In this document: positions 42,998 through 56,190 of the stretch, in pieces
How the letters are laid out: each line of letters starts with the position of its first letter
Position numbering within the stretch: position 1 is the first letter of the stretch
Assembly (NCBI RefSeq): GCF_018278905.1
Contig: NZ_CP046600.1
Coordinates: 62,001-126,000, forward strand
Length of the DNA stretch: 64,000 nt
Direction of reading: 5' to 3'
From: Mycobacterium spongiae
Lineage (GTDB): Bacteria > Actinomycetota > Actinomycetes > Mycobacteriales > Mycobacteriaceae
Position numbers and translations under genes: made by a program
The notes under the pieces: generated by a model
Told to the model about the DNA's origin: nothing
Databases searched by the model: none
The model's input: the letters and a program-made list of their open reading frames with translations, nothing else

Positions 42998-45900
42998 CTA
43001 GGCGGCGGGTCCGCCGTCACCGCCGGTACCGCCCTGGCCACCGGCGCTGCCGTCCGCGGGGTCGCCGCCCATGCCCTCGTCGCCCTCTCCGCCGCTACCG
43101 GCGCCGCCGTCACCGCCTTTACCGCCGGCACCGCCGACACTGTTGCCGGCGTTGGCGCCGCCGGTGCCGCCACCACCGCCTGTCGCGCCGTTGGCGCCGG
43201 TCCCGGTGGTGCTGGCGCCGCCGTTGCCGCCGTCACCGCCGCGACCACCCAGACTCAAGCCGTCGGCGTTGTCTCCGCCGTTGCCGCCGTCGGTGGCCGC
43301 GCCGGCGGCCCCGGCAACCCCGTCGCTGTCGCCGCCGTTGCCGCCGGCACCGCCGACACCGCCGCGACTGTTGCCGTTGGTGTTGTCGTCGCGGCCGTCA
43401 GCGGCCAGACCGCCGTCACCGCCGTCGCCGCCGGCGGTCGCCCCGAATCCGCCGTCGCCGCCAGAACCGCCGGCACCGCCGAAACTGCCGCCAGAGTTGA
43501 CGCCCGGGGTGCCGCCGTTGCCGCCCATCGCGCCGTTGGCGCCGGCCCCGGTGGTACTGGCGCCGCCGTCACCGCCGTCGCCGCCGCGACCGCCGAAACT
43601 GGTTGATCCGGCGTTGTCTCCGCCGTTGCCGCCGGCGGTGGCCGCGCCGGCGGCCCCGGCTGTCCCGTCGCTGTCGCCGCCGTTGCCGCCGTCTCCGCCG
43701 TTGCCGCCGGCACTGTTGCCCGTGGTGTTGTCGTCGCGGCCGTCAGCGGCTTCACCGCCGTCACCGCCGTCGCCGCCGGCGGTGGCCCCGAATCCGCCGT
43801 CACCGCCAGAACCGCCGGCACCGCCGCGACTGCTGCCGGAGTTGGCACCGGCGGTGCCGCCGTTGCCGCCCGTCGCGCCGGCGCCGCCGGTCCCGGTGGT
43901 GCTGGCGCCGCCGTCACCGCCGTCGCCGCCGCGACCGCCGGAACTGGTTGATCCGGCGTTGTCTCCGCCGTTGCCGCCGGCGGTGGCCGCGCCGGCGGCC
44001 CCGGCTGTCCCGTCGCTGTCGCCGCCGTTACCGCCGTCACCGCCGTCACCGCCGCCACTGAAGCCGCTGGTGTTGTCGTCGCGGCCGTCAGCGGCCAGAC
44101 CGCCGTCACCGCCGTCGCCGCCGGCGGTGGCCCCGAATCCGCCGTCACCGCCAGCACCGCCGGCACCGCCGAAACTGCTGCCGGAGTTGGCGCCGGCGGT
44201 GCCACCGTTGCCGCCCGTCGCGCCGTTGGCGCCGGCTCCGGTGGTGCTGGCCCCGCCGTCACCGCCGTCACCGCCGCGACCACCCTGACTTGTGATTCCG
44301 GCGTTGTCGCCGCCAGTGCCGCCGTCAGCGGCTGCGCCGGCGGCGCCGGCTGTCCCGTCGCTGTCGCCGCCGTTACCGCCGTCACCGCCGCGACCGCCGA
44401 CACTGCGGCCGGCGGTGTTGTCGTCGCGGCCGTCAGCGGCCAGACCGCCGTCACCGCCGTCGCCGCCGGCGGTGGCCCCGAATCCGCCGTCACCGCCGGA
44501 ACCGCCGGCACCACCGGTACTGCTGCCGGAGTTGGCGCCGGCGGTGCCACCGTTGCCGCCCGTCGCGCCGTTGGCGCCGGCCCCGGTGGTGCTAGCGCCG
44601 CCGTCACCACCGTCACCGCCGCGACCACCGACACTGATTGCGGCGTTGTCGCCGCCGGTGCCGCCGTCGGTGGCTGCGCCAGCGGCCCCGGCAACCCCGT
44701 CGCTGTCGCCGCCGTTACCGCCGTCACCGCCGCCACCTCCGAGGCTGGTGCCGTTGGTGTTGTCGTCGCGGCCGTCAGCGGCCAGACCGCCGTCACCGCC
44801 GTTGCCGCCGGCGCTGGCGCCGAATCCGCCGTCACCGCCGGAACCGCCGGCACCGCCGATGCTGCTGCCGGAGTTGGCGCCGGCGGTGCCGCCGTTGCCG
44901 CCCGTCGCGCCGTTGGCGCCGACCCCGGTGGTGCTGGCGCCGCCGTCACCACCGTTACCGCCGCGACCACCCTCACTGACTCCGGCGTTGTCGCCGCCGG
45001 TGCCGCCGTCGCTGGCCGCACCCGCGGCCCCGGCTGTCTCGTCGCTGGCACCGCCGTTGCCGCCGTCACCGCCGTCGCCGCCGGCACTGGTGCCGTTCGT
45101 GTTGTCGTCGCGGCCGTCAGCGGCCAGACCGCCGTCACCGCCGTCGCCGCCGGCGCTGGCGCCGAATCCGCCGTCACCGCCGTCACCGCCGGCACCGCCG
45201 AAACTATTGGTGGAGTTGGCGCCGGGGGTGCCGCCGTTGCCGCCGTTGGCGCCGTTGGCGCCGATCCCGGTGGTGCTGGCGCCGCCGTCACCGCCGTTAC
45301 CGCCACGACCACCGAAACTGCCGACGGCGTTGTCGCCGGCGTTGGCGCCGTCGGTGGCCGCACCCGCTGCCCCGGCTGTCCCGTCGCTGTCGCCGCCGTT
45401 GCCGCCGTCACCGCCGCGACCGCCGGTACTGTTGCCGGTGGTGTTGTCGTCGCGGCCGTCAGCGGCCAGACCGCCCGTGCCGCCGTCACCGCCGGCGGTG
45501 GCCCCGAATCCGCCGTCACCGCCAGACCCGCCGGCACCGCCGGCACTGTTGGTGGAGTTGGCGCCGGCGCTGCCGCCGTTGCCGCCCGCCGCCCCGTTGG
45601 CGCCGGTCCCGGTGGTGCTGGCGCCGCCATCCCCACCTTCACCGCCGAAACCACCGAAACTGGTCAATCCGGCGTTGTCGCCGCCGTTGGCGCCGTCGGC
45701 GGCCGCGCCGGCGGCCCCGGCGCCTCCGTGGCTGTCGCCGCCGTTGCCGCCGTCACCGCCGTCCCCGCCGATACTGTTGCCGTTGGTGTTGTCGTCGAGG
45801 CCGTCAGCGGCTAGACCGCCGGTGCCGCCGTCCCCGCCGGCGGTGGCGCCGAATCCGCCGTCACCGCCCGAACCGCCGTCACCACCGACACTGCTGAGGG

Positions 45901-47457
45901 AGTTGGCGCCGGGGGCGCCGCCGTTGCCGCCCATCGCGCCGTTACCGCCGGTCCCGGTGGTGCTGGCGCCGCCGTCACCGCCGTCACCGCCGCGACCACC
46001 GATACTGAAGCCGTCGGTGTTGTCGCCGCCAGCGCCGCCGTGGCCGCCGCGACCGCCGAGGCCGCCGTCACCGCTGATCGCACCGCCAGCACCGCCGGTG
46101 CCGCCGGCACCGCCGCGACCACCGAAACTGAGGCCGACGGCGTCGTCGGGGCCGCTGGCGCCGGTGCCGCCGACTCCGCCGGCCCCGCCGTCGCCGACCA
46201 ACCCGCCAGCACCGCCGTTACCGCCGGCACCGCCATCGGTGCCGGTGGCCGTGGCGTCGGCTCCGTTGCCGCCGTTGCCGCCGTTACCCCCACTGGTCGT
46301 TTGCCCCGCTGCGCCGTTGGCGCCGATAAGACCGCCACGCCCACCGGCCCCACCAGCACCGGGGTTCCCACCATCGCCACCGTCACCGCCGCGACCAGCA
46401 TTGAGGGTGATGTCGCCGTTGGCACCCTGACCGCCGTCACCCCCGAAGCCACCGGCACCACCCGTACCACCAGCACCGAACAACCACCCACCGTTACCGC
46501 CGGCCCCACCGGCCCCACCGGCAGCGCCGTCAGTGCCCCCCGCCCCAGCGTCGCCCCTTGATCACCGGCGGCGCCGGCCGCGCCAGCACCACCCACTCCG
46601 CCGTTGCCGATCACCACCGCGCTGCCGCCGCTACCGCCGGCACCCGCGCCAGCACCGCCACCCCCGGCCCCACCCGCACCGCCGTCGCCGTAGAACAACC
46701 CGCCGCGGCCACCACCCCCACCGGTGCCACCGCTGCCGCCCACCGCAGCGCCGGTCCCGCCGAGGCCACCGGCCCCGCCATGACCGAACAACCCCACCGC
46801 CGCGCCGCCAGCCCCCCCGATCCCGCCGGCACCGACGCTGCCCACGCCCCCGAGCCCACCGACACCACCATCGCCCAGCAGCCACCCACCGGCCCCACCG
46901 GCACCGCCCGCCGCGCCCACGGCGCCTGTCCCGCCGGCCCCACCACGGCCACCATGGCCGATCAACCCCGCAGCCCCACCAGCACCACCGACCTGTCCGG
47001 GTGCCCCGGACCCGCCGGCCCCGCCATTGCCGAACAGGATCCCACCGGCCCCCCCGTTGGCCCCGGTACCTGCCGCTCCGTCGGCGCCGTTACCGATCAA
47101 CGGGCGCCCCAACAAGAATTGGGTGGGGGCGTTGATGACCGCGAGCAGGTCGTGTTCGACGCTTTGCGCAGAGGCGTTGAGCGCCTCAGCACCCGCATAC
47201 GCCCCCCCAGCGCTGGCCAGCGCCTGGACGAACCGGTGATGAAACCCTGCCACCTGGGTGCTGAGCACCTGATAGTCGCGGGCGTGCGCGGAAAACAGCG
47301 CCGCGATGGCCGCCGACACCTCATCGGTGCCGGCGGTCAACACCGTCGTTGTGCTCGCCGCCGCGGCGGCATTAGCCGCACTGATCGTCGAACCAAGACC
47401 GGCCAGATCTGTTGCCGCCGTGGCGATAACCTCCGGGGACGCGATCACCAAAGACAT
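42998..47457 (-). pseudogene. PE_PGRS gene a, split by a one-base frameshift
   Basis: The PE domain starts [20 protein letters not shown] at 47457 and runs through GRPLIGNG into PGRS up to about codon 304. After GDQGATLG the frame leaves the Gly-rich pattern and reads [10 protein letters not shown], while the proper PGRS frame resumes from about 46540 and continues to 42998. The paralogous genes have five Cs at this place (51060-51064) and this one has four (46543-46546), so one base is missing. Eight copies of a 342-345 bp macro-repeat with AADGRDDN follow. It may be a true pseudogene, a phase-variable state or a sequencing error. Confidence 0.85.
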
Positions 47458-47508
47458 CCGATACCTTCCACACCCGTCATGACCACGGCCACATAACTCT
47501 CGATAGCG

Positions 47509-50500
47509 CTAGGCGGCGGGTCCGCCGGCACCGCCGTCACCGCCGTCACCGCCGGTGCTGCCGACCGCGGGGAGGCCGTCCAAGCCGTCGTCGCCGGGGC
47601 CGCCGCTACCGGCACCGCCGTCACCGCCGGCACCGCCGTCACCGCCGGCACTGCTTGATCCGGCGTTGGCGCCGCCGGTGCCGCCGTTGCCGCCGTCGGC
47701 GCCGTTGGCGCCGGCCCCGGTGGTGCTGGCCCCGCCGCTACCGCCGTCACCGCCGCGACCGCCCTGACTGTTGTTGACGTTGGCGCCGCCGTTGCCGCCG
47801 TCGGTGGCGGCGCCGGCGGCCCCGGCTGTCCCGTCGCTGTCGCCGCCGTTGCCGCCGTCGCCGCCGCGACCGCCGGTACTGTTGCCGGCGCTGTCGTCGC
47901 GGCCGTCAGCGGCCAGGCCGCCGTCACCGCCATCGCCGCCGGCGGTGGCCCCGAATCCGCCGTCACCGCCAGCACCGCCGGCACCGCCGACACTGCTGCC
48001 GGAGTTGACACCGGGGGTGCCGCCGTTGCCGCCGTTAGCACCGTTGGCGCCGGCCCCGGTGGAGCTGGCGCCGCCGTTACCGCCGTCACCGCCGCGACCG
48101 CCGGTACTGAAGACGCCGGCATTGTCGCCGCCGTTACCGCCGGCGGTGGCCGCACCCGCGGCCCCGGCAACCCCGTCGCTGTCACCGCCGTTACCGCCGT
48201 CGCCGCCGCGACCGCCGGTACTGTTGCCGCCAGCGTTGTCGTTGCGGCCGTCAGCGGCCAGGCCGCCGTCGCCGCCGTCGCCGCCGGCAGTGGCCCCGAA
48301 TCCGCCGTCACCGCCAGACCCACCGGCCCCGCCGCGACTGTCGCCGGCGTTGGCGCCGGGGGTGCCGCCGTTGCCGCCGTTCGCGCCGTTGGTGCCGGTC
48401 CCGGTGGTGCTGGCGCCGCCGTTGCCGCCGTTACCGCCGTTACCACCATGACTGAAGCCGCCGGCCTTGCTGCCGCCGTTGCCGCCATCCGCGGCTGCGC
48501 CGGCGGCCCCGGCAACCCCGTCGCTGTCGCCGCCGTTGCCGCCGTCACCGCCGCGACCACCGACACTGTCGCCGTTGATGTTGTCGTCGCGGCCGTCAGC
48601 GGCCAGACCGCCCTCACCGCCGTCGCCGCCGGCGGTGGCCCCGAATCCGCCGTCACCGCCAGACCCGCCGGCACCGCCGACACTGCCGCCTGAGTTGGCA
48701 CCTGGGGTGCCGCCGTTGCCGCCCGTCGCCCCGTTGGCGCCGGCCCCGGTGGTGCTGGCCCCGCCGTTACCGCCGTCACCGCCGCGACCACCCACGCTGG
48801 ACACGCCGGCGTTGGCGCCGCCGTTACCCCCGGCGGTGGCCGCGCCGGCGGCCCCTGCTGTCCCGTTGCTGTCACCGCCGTTGCCGCCGTCACCGCCGCG
48901 ACCCCCGCGACTGGTGCCGTTGGCGTTGTCGTCGCGGCCGTCAGCGGCCAGACCGCCGTCGCCGCCGTTGCCGCCGGCGGTGGCCCCGAATCCGCCGGCA
49001 CCGCCAGACCCGCCGTCACCACCGAAACTGGTGCCGGAGTTGGTGCCGGCGGTACCGCCGTTGCCGCCCGTCGCGCCGTTGGCGCCGGCCCCGGTGGTGC
49101 TCGCGCCGCCGTCACCGCCGTCCCCGCCGCGACCACCGCTACTGATTCGGGCGTTGGCGCCGCCGTTGCCGCCGGCGGTGGCCGCGCCGGCGGCCCCGGC
49201 TGTCCCGTCGCTGTCGCCGCCGTTGCCGCCGTTGCCGCCGTCCCCGCCGCGACTGGTGCCGGTGGTGTTGTCGTCGCGGCCGTTAGCGGCTAGACCGCCG
49301 TCACCGCCGTCGCCGCCCGCGGTGGCCCCGAAGCCGCCGTCACCGCCAGACCCGCCGCCACCACCGAAACTGTCGCCGGCGTTGGCGCCGGCGGTGCCGC
49401 CGTTGCCGCCGTTAGCGCCGGCAGCGCCGGCCCCGGTGCTGCTGGCGCCGCCGTCACCGCCGTCCCCGCCGCGACCACCGCTGCTGATTCGGGCGTTGGC
49501 GCCGCCGTTGCCGCCGGCGGTGGCCGCGCCGGCGGCCCCGGCTGTCCCGTCGCTGTCGCCGCCGTTGCCGCCGTCGCCGCCGCTACCACCGCGACTGGTG
49601 CCGGTGGTGTTGTCGTCGCGGCCGTCAGCGGCCAGACCGCCGTCCCCGCCGTCGCCGCCGGCGCTGGCGCCGAACCCGCCGTCACCGCCAGACCCGCCGT
49701 CACCACCGTCACTGCTGGTGGAGTTGGCGCCGGCGGTGCCGCCGTTGCCGCCGGTGGCGCCGTCAGCGCCGGCCCCGGTGGTGCTGGCGCCGCCGTTGCC
49801 GCCGTTACCGCCACGACCACCGGAACTTCTACCTCCGGCGTTGTCGCCGCCATTGCCGCCGTCGGCGGCCGCGCCGGCGGCGCCGGCTGTCGCGTCGCTA
49901 TCGCCGCCGTTACCGCCGTTACCGCCGTCCCCGCCGAAACTGTTGCCGTTGATGTTGTCGTTGCGGCCGTCAGCGGCCAGACCGCCGTCGCCGCCGTGGC
50001 CGCCGGCGCTGCCCCCGAATCCGCCGGCACCGCCAGCACCGCCGTCCCCGCCGGCACTGTCGCCGGAGTTGGCGCCGGCGGTGCCGCCGTTGCCGCCCGC
50101 CGCGCCGTTGCCCCCGGCCCCGGTGGTGCTCGCGCCGCCATCACCGCCATCACCGCCACGACCACCGAAACTGCCGCCGGCGTTGGCGCCGCCGGCGCCG
50201 CCGCTGCCGCCGCGACCGCCGGCCCCGGCTGTCTCGTCGCTGGCCCCGCCGTTGCCGCCGGTCCCGCCGTCCCCGCCGAAACTGAGGCTGTTGGTGTTGT
50301 CGTCGCTGCCGTCAGCGGCCAGACCACCAGTGCCGCCGTCGCCGCCGGCGCTAGCCCCGAATCCGCCGTCACCACCAGAACCGCCGTCGCCACCGACACT
50401 GATGAGGGAGTTGGCGCCGCCGGCGCCGCCGTTGCCGCCCGTCGCACCATTGCCTCCGACCCCGGTGCTGCTGGCGCCGCCGTCACCGCCGTCACCACCG

Positions 50501-51975
50501 CGACCACCCTCACTGGTGTCGCCGGCGTTGGCGCCGCCGGCGCCGCCGTCACCGCCGCGACCGCCGAGGCCGCCGTCACCACTGATAGCACCGCCAGCAC
50601 CGCCGACCCCGCCGTCACCGCCGCGACCACCGACACTGTTGCCGACGGCGCTGTCCGGGCCGCTGGCACCAGCCCCGCCGGCTCCGCCGGCCCCACCATC
50701 GCCGACCAACCCGCCAGCACCGCCGTTACCGCCGGCACCGCCATCGGCGCCGGCGGCCGTGGCATCGGCTCCGTTGCCGCCGGTGCCGCCGTTACCCCCG
50801 CTGGTCGTTTGCCCGGCTGCGCCGTTGGCACCGATAAGACCGCCACGCCCACCGGCCCCACCCGCCCCGGGGTTCCCACCATCGCCGCCGTCACCACCGC
50901 GACCAGCATTGAGGGTGATGTCGCCGCCGGCACCCTGACCGCCGTCACCCCCAAAGCCACCGGCACCACCCGTACCACCAGCGCCGAACAACCACCCACC
51001 GTTGCCGCCGGCCCCACCGGCCCCACCGGCCCCACCGGCAGCGCCGTCAGTGCCCCCCGCCCCCAGCGTCGCCCCTTGATCACCGGCGGCGCCGGCCGCG
51101 CCAGCACCACCCACGCCACCGTGGCCGATCACCACCGCGCTCCCGCCGCTACCGCCGACACCCGCGAGGTCACCGCTACCCCCGGCCCCACCCGCACCGC
51201 CGTCGCCGTAGAACAACCCGCCGCGGCCACCACCCCCACCGGTCCCACCGCTGCCGCCCACCGCAGCGCCGCTCCCACCGAGGCCACCGGCCCCGCCATG
51301 ACCGAACAACCCCACCGCCGCGCCGCCAGCCCCCCCGATCCCGCCGGCACCGACGGTGCCCACGCCGCCGAGCCCACCGACACCGCCGTTGCCCAGCAGC
51401 CAGCCACCGGCCCCACCGGCACCGCCCGCCGCGCCCACGGCGCCCGTCCCGCCGGCCCCACCACGGCCACCATGGCCGATCAACCCCGCAGCCCCACCCG
51501 CACCACCGACCTGTCCGGGTGCCCCGGACCCGCCGGCCCCGCCATTGCCGAACAGGATCCCACCGGCCCCCCCGTTGGCCCCGGTACCTGCCGCTCCGTC
51601 GGCGCCGTTACCGATCAGCGGGCGCCCCAACAAGAATTGGGTGGGGGCGTTGATGACCGCGAGCAGGTCTTGTTCGACGCTTTGCGCCGACGCGTTGAGC
51701 GCCTCAGCACCCGCATAGGCCCCCCCAGCGCTGGTCAGCGCTTGCACGAACTGCTGATGAAACTGTGCCACCTGGGTGCTGAGTACCTGATAGTCGGCGG
51801 CGTGCGCGGAAAACAGGGCCGCGATGGCCGCCGACACCTCATCGCTGCCGGCGGTCAACACCGTCGTCGTGTTCGCCGCCGCGGCGGCATTAGCCGCATT
51901 GATGGTCGAACCAAGACCGGCCAGATCCGTTGCCGCCGTGGCGATAACCTCCGGGGCCGCGATCACCAAAGACAT
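47509..51975 (-). CDS. PE_PGRS gene b
   Basis: The 1488-residue product has a PE domain (about 1-95: [25 protein letters not shown] as YxxxE secretion motif), linker GRPLIGNG and a very long PGRS. The first 300 or so residues are nearly identical to genes a, c and d. The later part is a series of about eight 114-115-residue units, each with [20 protein letters not shown] and [13 protein letters not shown]. The start is the ATG preceded by GGGAAGG. It is separated from gene a by 51 bp. It is a likely ESX-5 substrate at the cell surface. Confidence 0.92.
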   Translation of the reverse strand: MSLVIAAPEVIATAATDLAGLGSTINAANAAAAANTTTVLTAGSDEVSAAIAALFSAHAADYQVLSTQVAQFHQQFVQALTSAGGAYAGAEALNASAQSVEQDLLAVINAPTQFLLGRPLIGNGADGAAGTGANGGAGGILFGNGGAGGSGAPGQVGGAGGAAGLIGHGGRGGAGGTGAVGAAGGAGGAGGWLLGNGGVGGLGGVGTVGAGGIGGAGGAAVGLFGHGGAGGLGGSGAAVGGSGGTGGGGGRGGLFYGDGGAGGAGGSGDLAGVGGSGGSAVVIGHGGVGGAGAAGAAGDQGATLGAGGTDGAAGGAGGAGGAGGNGGWLFGAGGTGGAGGFGGDGGQGAGGDITLNAGRGGDGGDGGNPGAGGAGGRGGLIGANGAAGQTTSGGNGGTGGNGADATAAGADGGAGGNGGAGGLVGDGGAGGAGGAGASGPDSAVGNSVGGRGGDGGVGGAGGAISGDGGLGGRGGDGGAGGANAGDTSEGGRGGDGGDGGASSTGVGGNGATGGNGGAGGANSLISVGGDGGSGGDGGFGASAGGDGGTGGLAADGSDDNTNSLSFGGDGGTGGNGGASDETAGAGGRGGSGGAGGANAGGSFGGRGGDGGDGGASTTGAGGNGAAGGNGGTAGANSGDSAGGDGGAGGAGGFGGSAGGHGGDGGLAADGRNDNINGNSFGGDGGNGGNGGDSDATAGAAGAAADGGNGGDNAGGRSSGGRGGNGGNGGASTTGAGADGATGGNGGTAGANSTSSDGGDGGSGGDGGFGASAGGDGGDGGLAADGRDDNTTGTSRGGSGGDGGNGGDSDGTAGAAGAATAGGNGGANARISSGGRGGDGGDGGASSTGAGAAGANGGNGGTAGANAGDSFGGGGGSGGDGGFGATAGGDGGDGGLAANGRDDNTTGTSRGGDGGNGGNGGDSDGTAGAAGAATAGGNGGANARISSGGRGGDGGDGGASTTGAGANGATGGNGGTAGTNSGTSFGGDGGSGGAGGFGATAGGNGGDGGLAADGRDDNANGTSRGGRGGDGGNGGDSNGTAGAAGAATAGGNGGANAGVSSVGGRGGDGGNGGASTTGAGANGATGGNGGTPGANSGGSVGGAGGSGGDGGFGATAGGDGGEGGLAADGRDDNINGDSVGGRGGDGGNGGDSDGVAGAAGAAADGGNGGSKAGGFSHGGNGGNGGNGGASTTGTGTNGANGGNGGTPGANAGDSRGGAGGSGGDGGFGATAGGDGGDGGLAADGRNDNAGGNSTGGRGGDGGNGGDSDGVAGAAGAATAGGNGGDNAGVFSTGGRGGDGGNGGASSTGAGANGANGGNGGTPGVNSGSSVGGAGGAGGDGGFGATAGGDGGDGGLAADGRDDSAGNSTGGRGGDGGNGGDSDGTAGAAGAATDGGNGGANVNNSQGGRGGDGGSGGASTTGAGANGADGGNGGTGGANAGSSSAGGDGGAGGDGGAGSGGPGDDGLDGLPAVGSTGGDGGDGGAGGPAA

Positions 51976-52026
51976 CCGATACCTTCCCACCACGTCATGA
52001 CCACGGCCACATACCCGCCATAGCGG

Positions 52027-55000
52027 CTAGTCGGCGGGCCCACCGTCACCGCCGTCACCGCCTTGGCCGCCCGCGCTGCCGACCGCGGGGAGGCCGTCCA
52101 AGCCGTCGTCGCCCTCACCGCCGTTACCGTCACCGCCGTCACCGCCGGCACCGCCGTCACCGCCGGCACTGCTTGATCCGGCGTTGGCGCCGCCGTTGCC
52201 GCCGTTGCCGCCGTCGGCGCCGTTGGCGCCGGCCCCGGTGGTGCTGGCCCCGCCGTTACCGCCGTCACCGCCGTCACCTCCCCGACTGGTGATTCCGGCG
52301 TTGTCGCCGCCGTTACCGCCGTCGGCGGCGGCGCCGGCGGCCCCGGCCGTCCCGTCGCTGTCGCCGCCGTTACCACCGTCACCACCGACACCACCGCGAC
52401 TAGTGCCGGTGGTGTTGTCGTCGCGGCCATCAGCGGCCAGGCCGCCGTCACCGCCGTCGCCGCCGGCAGTGGCACCGAATCCGCCATCACCGCCAGACCC
52501 GCCGTTACCGCCGAAACTGTTGGTGGAGTTGGTGCCGGCGGTGCCGCCGTTGGCACCGTTGGCGCCGTTGGCGCCGGCCCCGGTGGTGCTGGCACCGCCG
52601 TCACCACCGTCACCACCACGACCACCCACACTGCCGTCGGCGTTGGCGCCGCCGTTGCCGCCGTTGGTGGCCGCGCCGGCGGCCCCGGCTGTCCCGTCGC
52701 TGTCGCCGCCGTTGCCGCCGTTGCCGCCGTCACCACCGCGACTGCTGCCGTTGGTGTTGTCGTCGCGGCCGTCAGCGGCCAGACCGCCGTCACCGCCGTC
52801 ACCGCCGGCGGTGGCCCCGAATCCGCCGTCACCGCCAGACCCGCCGGCGCCGCCGACACTGGTGCCGGAGTTGGTGCCGGCGGTGCCGCCATTGCCGCCC
52901 GTCGCGCCGTTTCCGCCGGCCCCGGTGGCGCTGGCGCCGCCGTCACCGCCGTCACCGCCGCGACCACCTTCACTGCTTGAGCCGGCGTTGTTGCCGCCGT
53001 TGCCGCCGTCGGTGGCCGCGCCGGCGGCCCCGGCCGTCCCGTCGCTGTCGCCGCCGTTGCCGCCGTCACCGCCGCGACCGCCGAAACTTGAGAAGGTGCT
53101 GTCGTCGCGGCCGTCAGCGGCCAGACCGCCGTCACCCCCGTCACCGCCGGCGGTGGCCCCGAATCCGCCGTCACCGCCAGACCCGCCGGCGCCGCCGACA
53201 CTGTTGCCGGAGTTGGTGCCGGCGGTGCCGCCGTTGCCGCCCATCGCGCCGTTGCCACCGACCGCGGTGCTGCTGGCGCCGCCGTCACCGCCGTCACCGC
53301 CGCGACCACCTTCACTGCTTGAGCCGGCGTTGTTGCCGCCGTTGCCGCCGTCGGTGGCCGCGCCGGCGGCCCCGGCTGTCCCGTCGCTGTCGCCTCCCTT
53401 GCCGCCGTCACCGCCGCGACCGCCGACACTGCTGCCGTTGGTGTTGTCGTTGCGGCCGTCAGCGGCCAGACCGCCGTCACCGCCGGCGCCACCGGCGGTG
53501 GCCCCGAATCCGCCGTCACCGCCAGACCCGCCGCCACCACCGAAACTGCTGCCGGAGTTGGCGCCGGCGGTGCCGCCGTTGCCGCCCGCCGCCCCGTTGG
53601 CGCCCGCCCCGGTAGTGCTGGCGCCGCCGTCACCGCCGTTACCGCCGCGACCACCCGCGCTGTTTACCGCGTTGTTGCCGCCGTTGCCGCCGTTGGCGGC
53701 GGCGCCGGCGGCCCCGGCAACCCCGTCGCTGGCGCCGCCGTTGCCGCCGTCACCGCCGGCACCGCCGTCACTGTTGCCGTTGGTGTTGTCGTCGCGGCTG
53801 TCAGCGGCCAGACCGCCGTCACCGCCGTCGCCGCCGGCGGTGGCCCCGAATCCGCCGTCACCGCCAGACCCGCCGTCACCGCCGACACTGCTGGTGGCGT
53901 TGGCGCCGGGGGTGCCGCCGCCACCGCCCGTTGCGCCGTCGGCGCCGGCCCCGGTGGTGCTGGCACCGCCGTGACCGCCGTCACCACCGCGACCACCGAA
54001 ACTGGTGATTCCGGCGTTGTCGCCGCCGTTGCCGCCGTCGGCGGCTGCGCCGGCGGCCCCGGCAACCCCGCCGCTGTCACCGCCGCTACCGCCGTTACCG
54101 CCGTCACCGCCGATACTGACGCCGCTGGTGTTGTCGTCGCGGCCGTCAGCGGCCAGACCGCCGGTGCCGCCGTCACCGCCGGCGGTGGCCCCGAATCCGC
54201 CGTCACCGCCAGACCCGCCGCTACCGCCGCGACTGCTGGTGGCACCGGCGCCGGCGGTGCCGCCGTTGCCGCCCACCGCGCCGTTGGCGCCGACCCCGGT
54301 GGTGCTGGCGCCGCCGTCGCCGCCGTCACCGCCGCGACCACCCTCACTGGCTGCGGCGTTGGCGCCGCCGTTGCCGCCGTCGGCGGCAACGCCCGCGGCC
54401 CCGGCAACCCCGTCGCTGTCGCCGCCGTTACCGCCGTCGCCGCCGTCACCGCCGACACTGAAGCCGGTGGTGTTGTCGTCGCGGCCGTCAGCGGCCAGAC
54501 CGCCGGTGCCGCCGTTGCCGCCGGCGGTGGCCCCGAATCCGCCGTCACCACCAGACCCGCCGCCACCGCCCCGACTGCTGAGGGAGTTGGCACCAGGGGC
54601 GCCGCCGTTGCCGCCCGTCGCGCCGTTGCCTCCGACCCCGGTGCTGCTGGCGCCGCCGTCACCGCCGTCACCACCGCGACCACCCTCACTGGTGAAGCCG
54701 GTGTTGTCGCCGCCGGCGCCGCCGTGGCCGCCGCGACCGCCGAGGCCGCCGTCACCGCTGATGGCACCGCCAGCACCGCCGGTACCGCCGTCCCCGCCGC
54801 GACCACCGACACTGAGGCCGGCGTTGTCCGGGCCGCTGGCGCCAGCCCCGCCGGCTCCGCCGGCCCCACCATCGCCGACCAACCCGCCAGCACCGCCATC
54901 ACCGCCGACACCGCCATCGGCGCCGGCGGCCGTGGCATCGGCACCGTTGCCGCCGGTGCCGCCGTTACCCCCGCTAGTCGTTTGCCCAGCTGCGCCGTTG

Positions 55001-56139
55001 GCGCCGATAAGACCGCCACGCCCACCGGCCCCACCAGCACCGGGGTTTCCACCATCGCCGCCGTCACCGCCGCGACCAGCATTGAGGGTGATGTCGCCGC
55101 TGGCGCCAGCACCGCCGTCACCCCCAAAGCCACCGGCACCACCCGTACCACCAGCACCGAACAACCACCCACCGTTACCGCCGGCCCCACCGGCCCCACC
55201 GGAAGATCCGTCGGTGCCCGCCGCCCCCAGCGTCGCGCCCATATCACCGGCGGCGCCGGCCGCACCGGCCCCACCCACCCCACCATTGCCGATCACCACC
55301 GCGCTCCCGCCGCTACCGCCGACACCCGCGCCAGTACCGCCACCCCCGGCCCCACCCGCACCGCCGTCGCCGTAGAACAACCCGCCGCGGCCACCACCCC
55401 CACCGGTCCCACCGCTGCCGCCCACCGCAGCGCCGCTCCCACCGAGGCCACCGACCCCGCCATGACCGAACAACCCCACCGCCGCGCCACCAGCCCCCCC
55501 GATCCCACCGGCACCGACGCTGCCCACGCCCCCGAACCCACCGACACCACCATCGCCCAGCAGCCAGCCACCGGCCCCACCGGCACCGCCCGCCACGCCC
55601 ACGACACCCGTCCCGCCGGCCCCACCACGGCCACCATGGCCGATCAACCCCGCGGCCCCACCCGCACCGCCAACCTGCCCGGGCGCCCCGGACCCGCCGG
55701 CCCCGCCATTACCGAACAAAATCCCACCGGCCCCCCCGTTGGCCCCGGTACCTGCCGCTCCGTCGGCGCCGTTACCGATCAGCGGGCGCCCCAACAAGAA
55801 TTGGGTGGGGGCGTTGATGACCGCGAGCAGGTCTTGTTCGACGCTTTGCGCTGACGCGTTGAGCGCCTCAGCACCCGCATAGGCCCCCCCAGCGCTGGTC
55901 AGCGCTTGCACGAACTGCTGATGAAACTGTGCCACCTGGGTGCTGAGTACCTGATAGTCGGCGGCGTGCGCGGAAAACAGGGCCGCGATGGCCGCCGACA
56001 CCTCATCGCTGCCGGCGGTCAACACCGTCGTCGTGTTCGCCGCCGCGGCGGCATTAGCCGCGCTGATCGTCGAACCAAGACCGGCCAAATCCGTTGCCGC
56101 TGTCGCGATAACCTCCGGGGCCGCGATCACCAAAGACAT
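52027..56139 (-). CDS. PE_PGRS gene c
   Basis: The 1370-residue product has the same PE domain and linker as gene b, with few differences in the first 130 residues. The PGRS has about seven macro-repeat units. The end reads [14 protein letters not shown], shared with gene d. The 51-bp spacers on both sides and a GGGAAGG ribosome binding site match the other copies. Near-identity of the 5' parts and 3' ends suggests recent duplication or gene conversion. Confidence 0.92.
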   Translation of the reverse strand: MSLVIAAPEVIATAATDLAGLGSTISAANAAAAANTTTVLTAGSDEVSAAIAALFSAHAADYQVLSTQVAQFHQQFVQALTSAGGAYAGAEALNASAQSVEQDLLAVINAPTQFLLGRPLIGNGADGAAGTGANGGAGGILFGNGGAGGSGAPGQVGGAGGAAGLIGHGGRGGAGGTGVVGVAGGAGGAGGWLLGDGGVGGFGGVGSVGAGGIGGAGGAAVGLFGHGGVGGLGGSGAAVGGSGGTGGGGGRGGLFYGDGGAGGAGGGGTGAGVGGSGGSAVVIGNGGVGGAGAAGAAGDMGATLGAAGTDGSSGGAGGAGGNGGWLFGAGGTGGAGGFGGDGGAGASGDITLNAGRGGDGGDGGNPGAGGAGGRGGLIGANGAAGQTTSGGNGGTGGNGADATAAGADGGVGGDGGAGGLVGDGGAGGAGGAGASGPDNAGLSVGGRGGDGGTGGAGGAISGDGGLGGRGGHGGAGGDNTGFTSEGGRGGDGGDGGASSTGVGGNGATGGNGGAPGANSLSSRGGGGGSGGDGGFGATAGGNGGTGGLAADGRDDNTTGFSVGGDGGDGGNGGDSDGVAGAAGVAADGGNGGANAAASEGGRGGDGGDGGASTTGVGANGAVGGNGGTAGAGATSSRGGSGGSGGDGGFGATAGGDGGTGGLAADGRDDNTSGVSIGGDGGNGGSGGDSGGVAGAAGAAADGGNGGDNAGITSFGGRGGDGGHGGASTTGAGADGATGGGGGTPGANATSSVGGDGGSGGDGGFGATAGGDGGDGGLAADSRDDNTNGNSDGGAGGDGGNGGASDGVAGAAGAAANGGNGGNNAVNSAGGRGGNGGDGGASTTGAGANGAAGGNGGTAGANSGSSFGGGGGSGGDGGFGATAGGAGGDGGLAADGRNDNTNGSSVGGRGGDGGKGGDSDGTAGAAGAATDGGNGGNNAGSSSEGGRGGDGGDGGASSTAVGGNGAMGGNGGTAGTNSGNSVGGAGGSGGDGGFGATAGGDGGDGGLAADGRDDSTFSSFGGRGGDGGNGGDSDGTAGAAGAATDGGNGGNNAGSSSEGGRGGDGGDGGASATGAGGNGATGGNGGTAGTNSGTSVGGAGGSGGDGGFGATAGGDGGDGGLAADGRDDNTNGSSRGGDGGNGGNGGDSDGTAGAAGAATNGGNGGANADGSVGGRGGDGGDGGASTTGAGANGANGANGGTAGTNSTNSFGGNGGSGGDGGFGATAGGDGGDGGLAADGRDDNTTGTSRGGVGGDGGNGGDSDGTAGAAGAAADGGNGGDNAGITSRGGDGGDGGNGGASTTGAGANGADGGNGGNGGANAGSSSAGGDGGAGGDGGDGNGGEGDDGLDGLPAVGSAGGQGGDGGDGGPAD

Positions 56140-56190
56140 CCGATACCTTCCCACCACGTCATGACCACGGCCACATACCCGCCATAGCGG

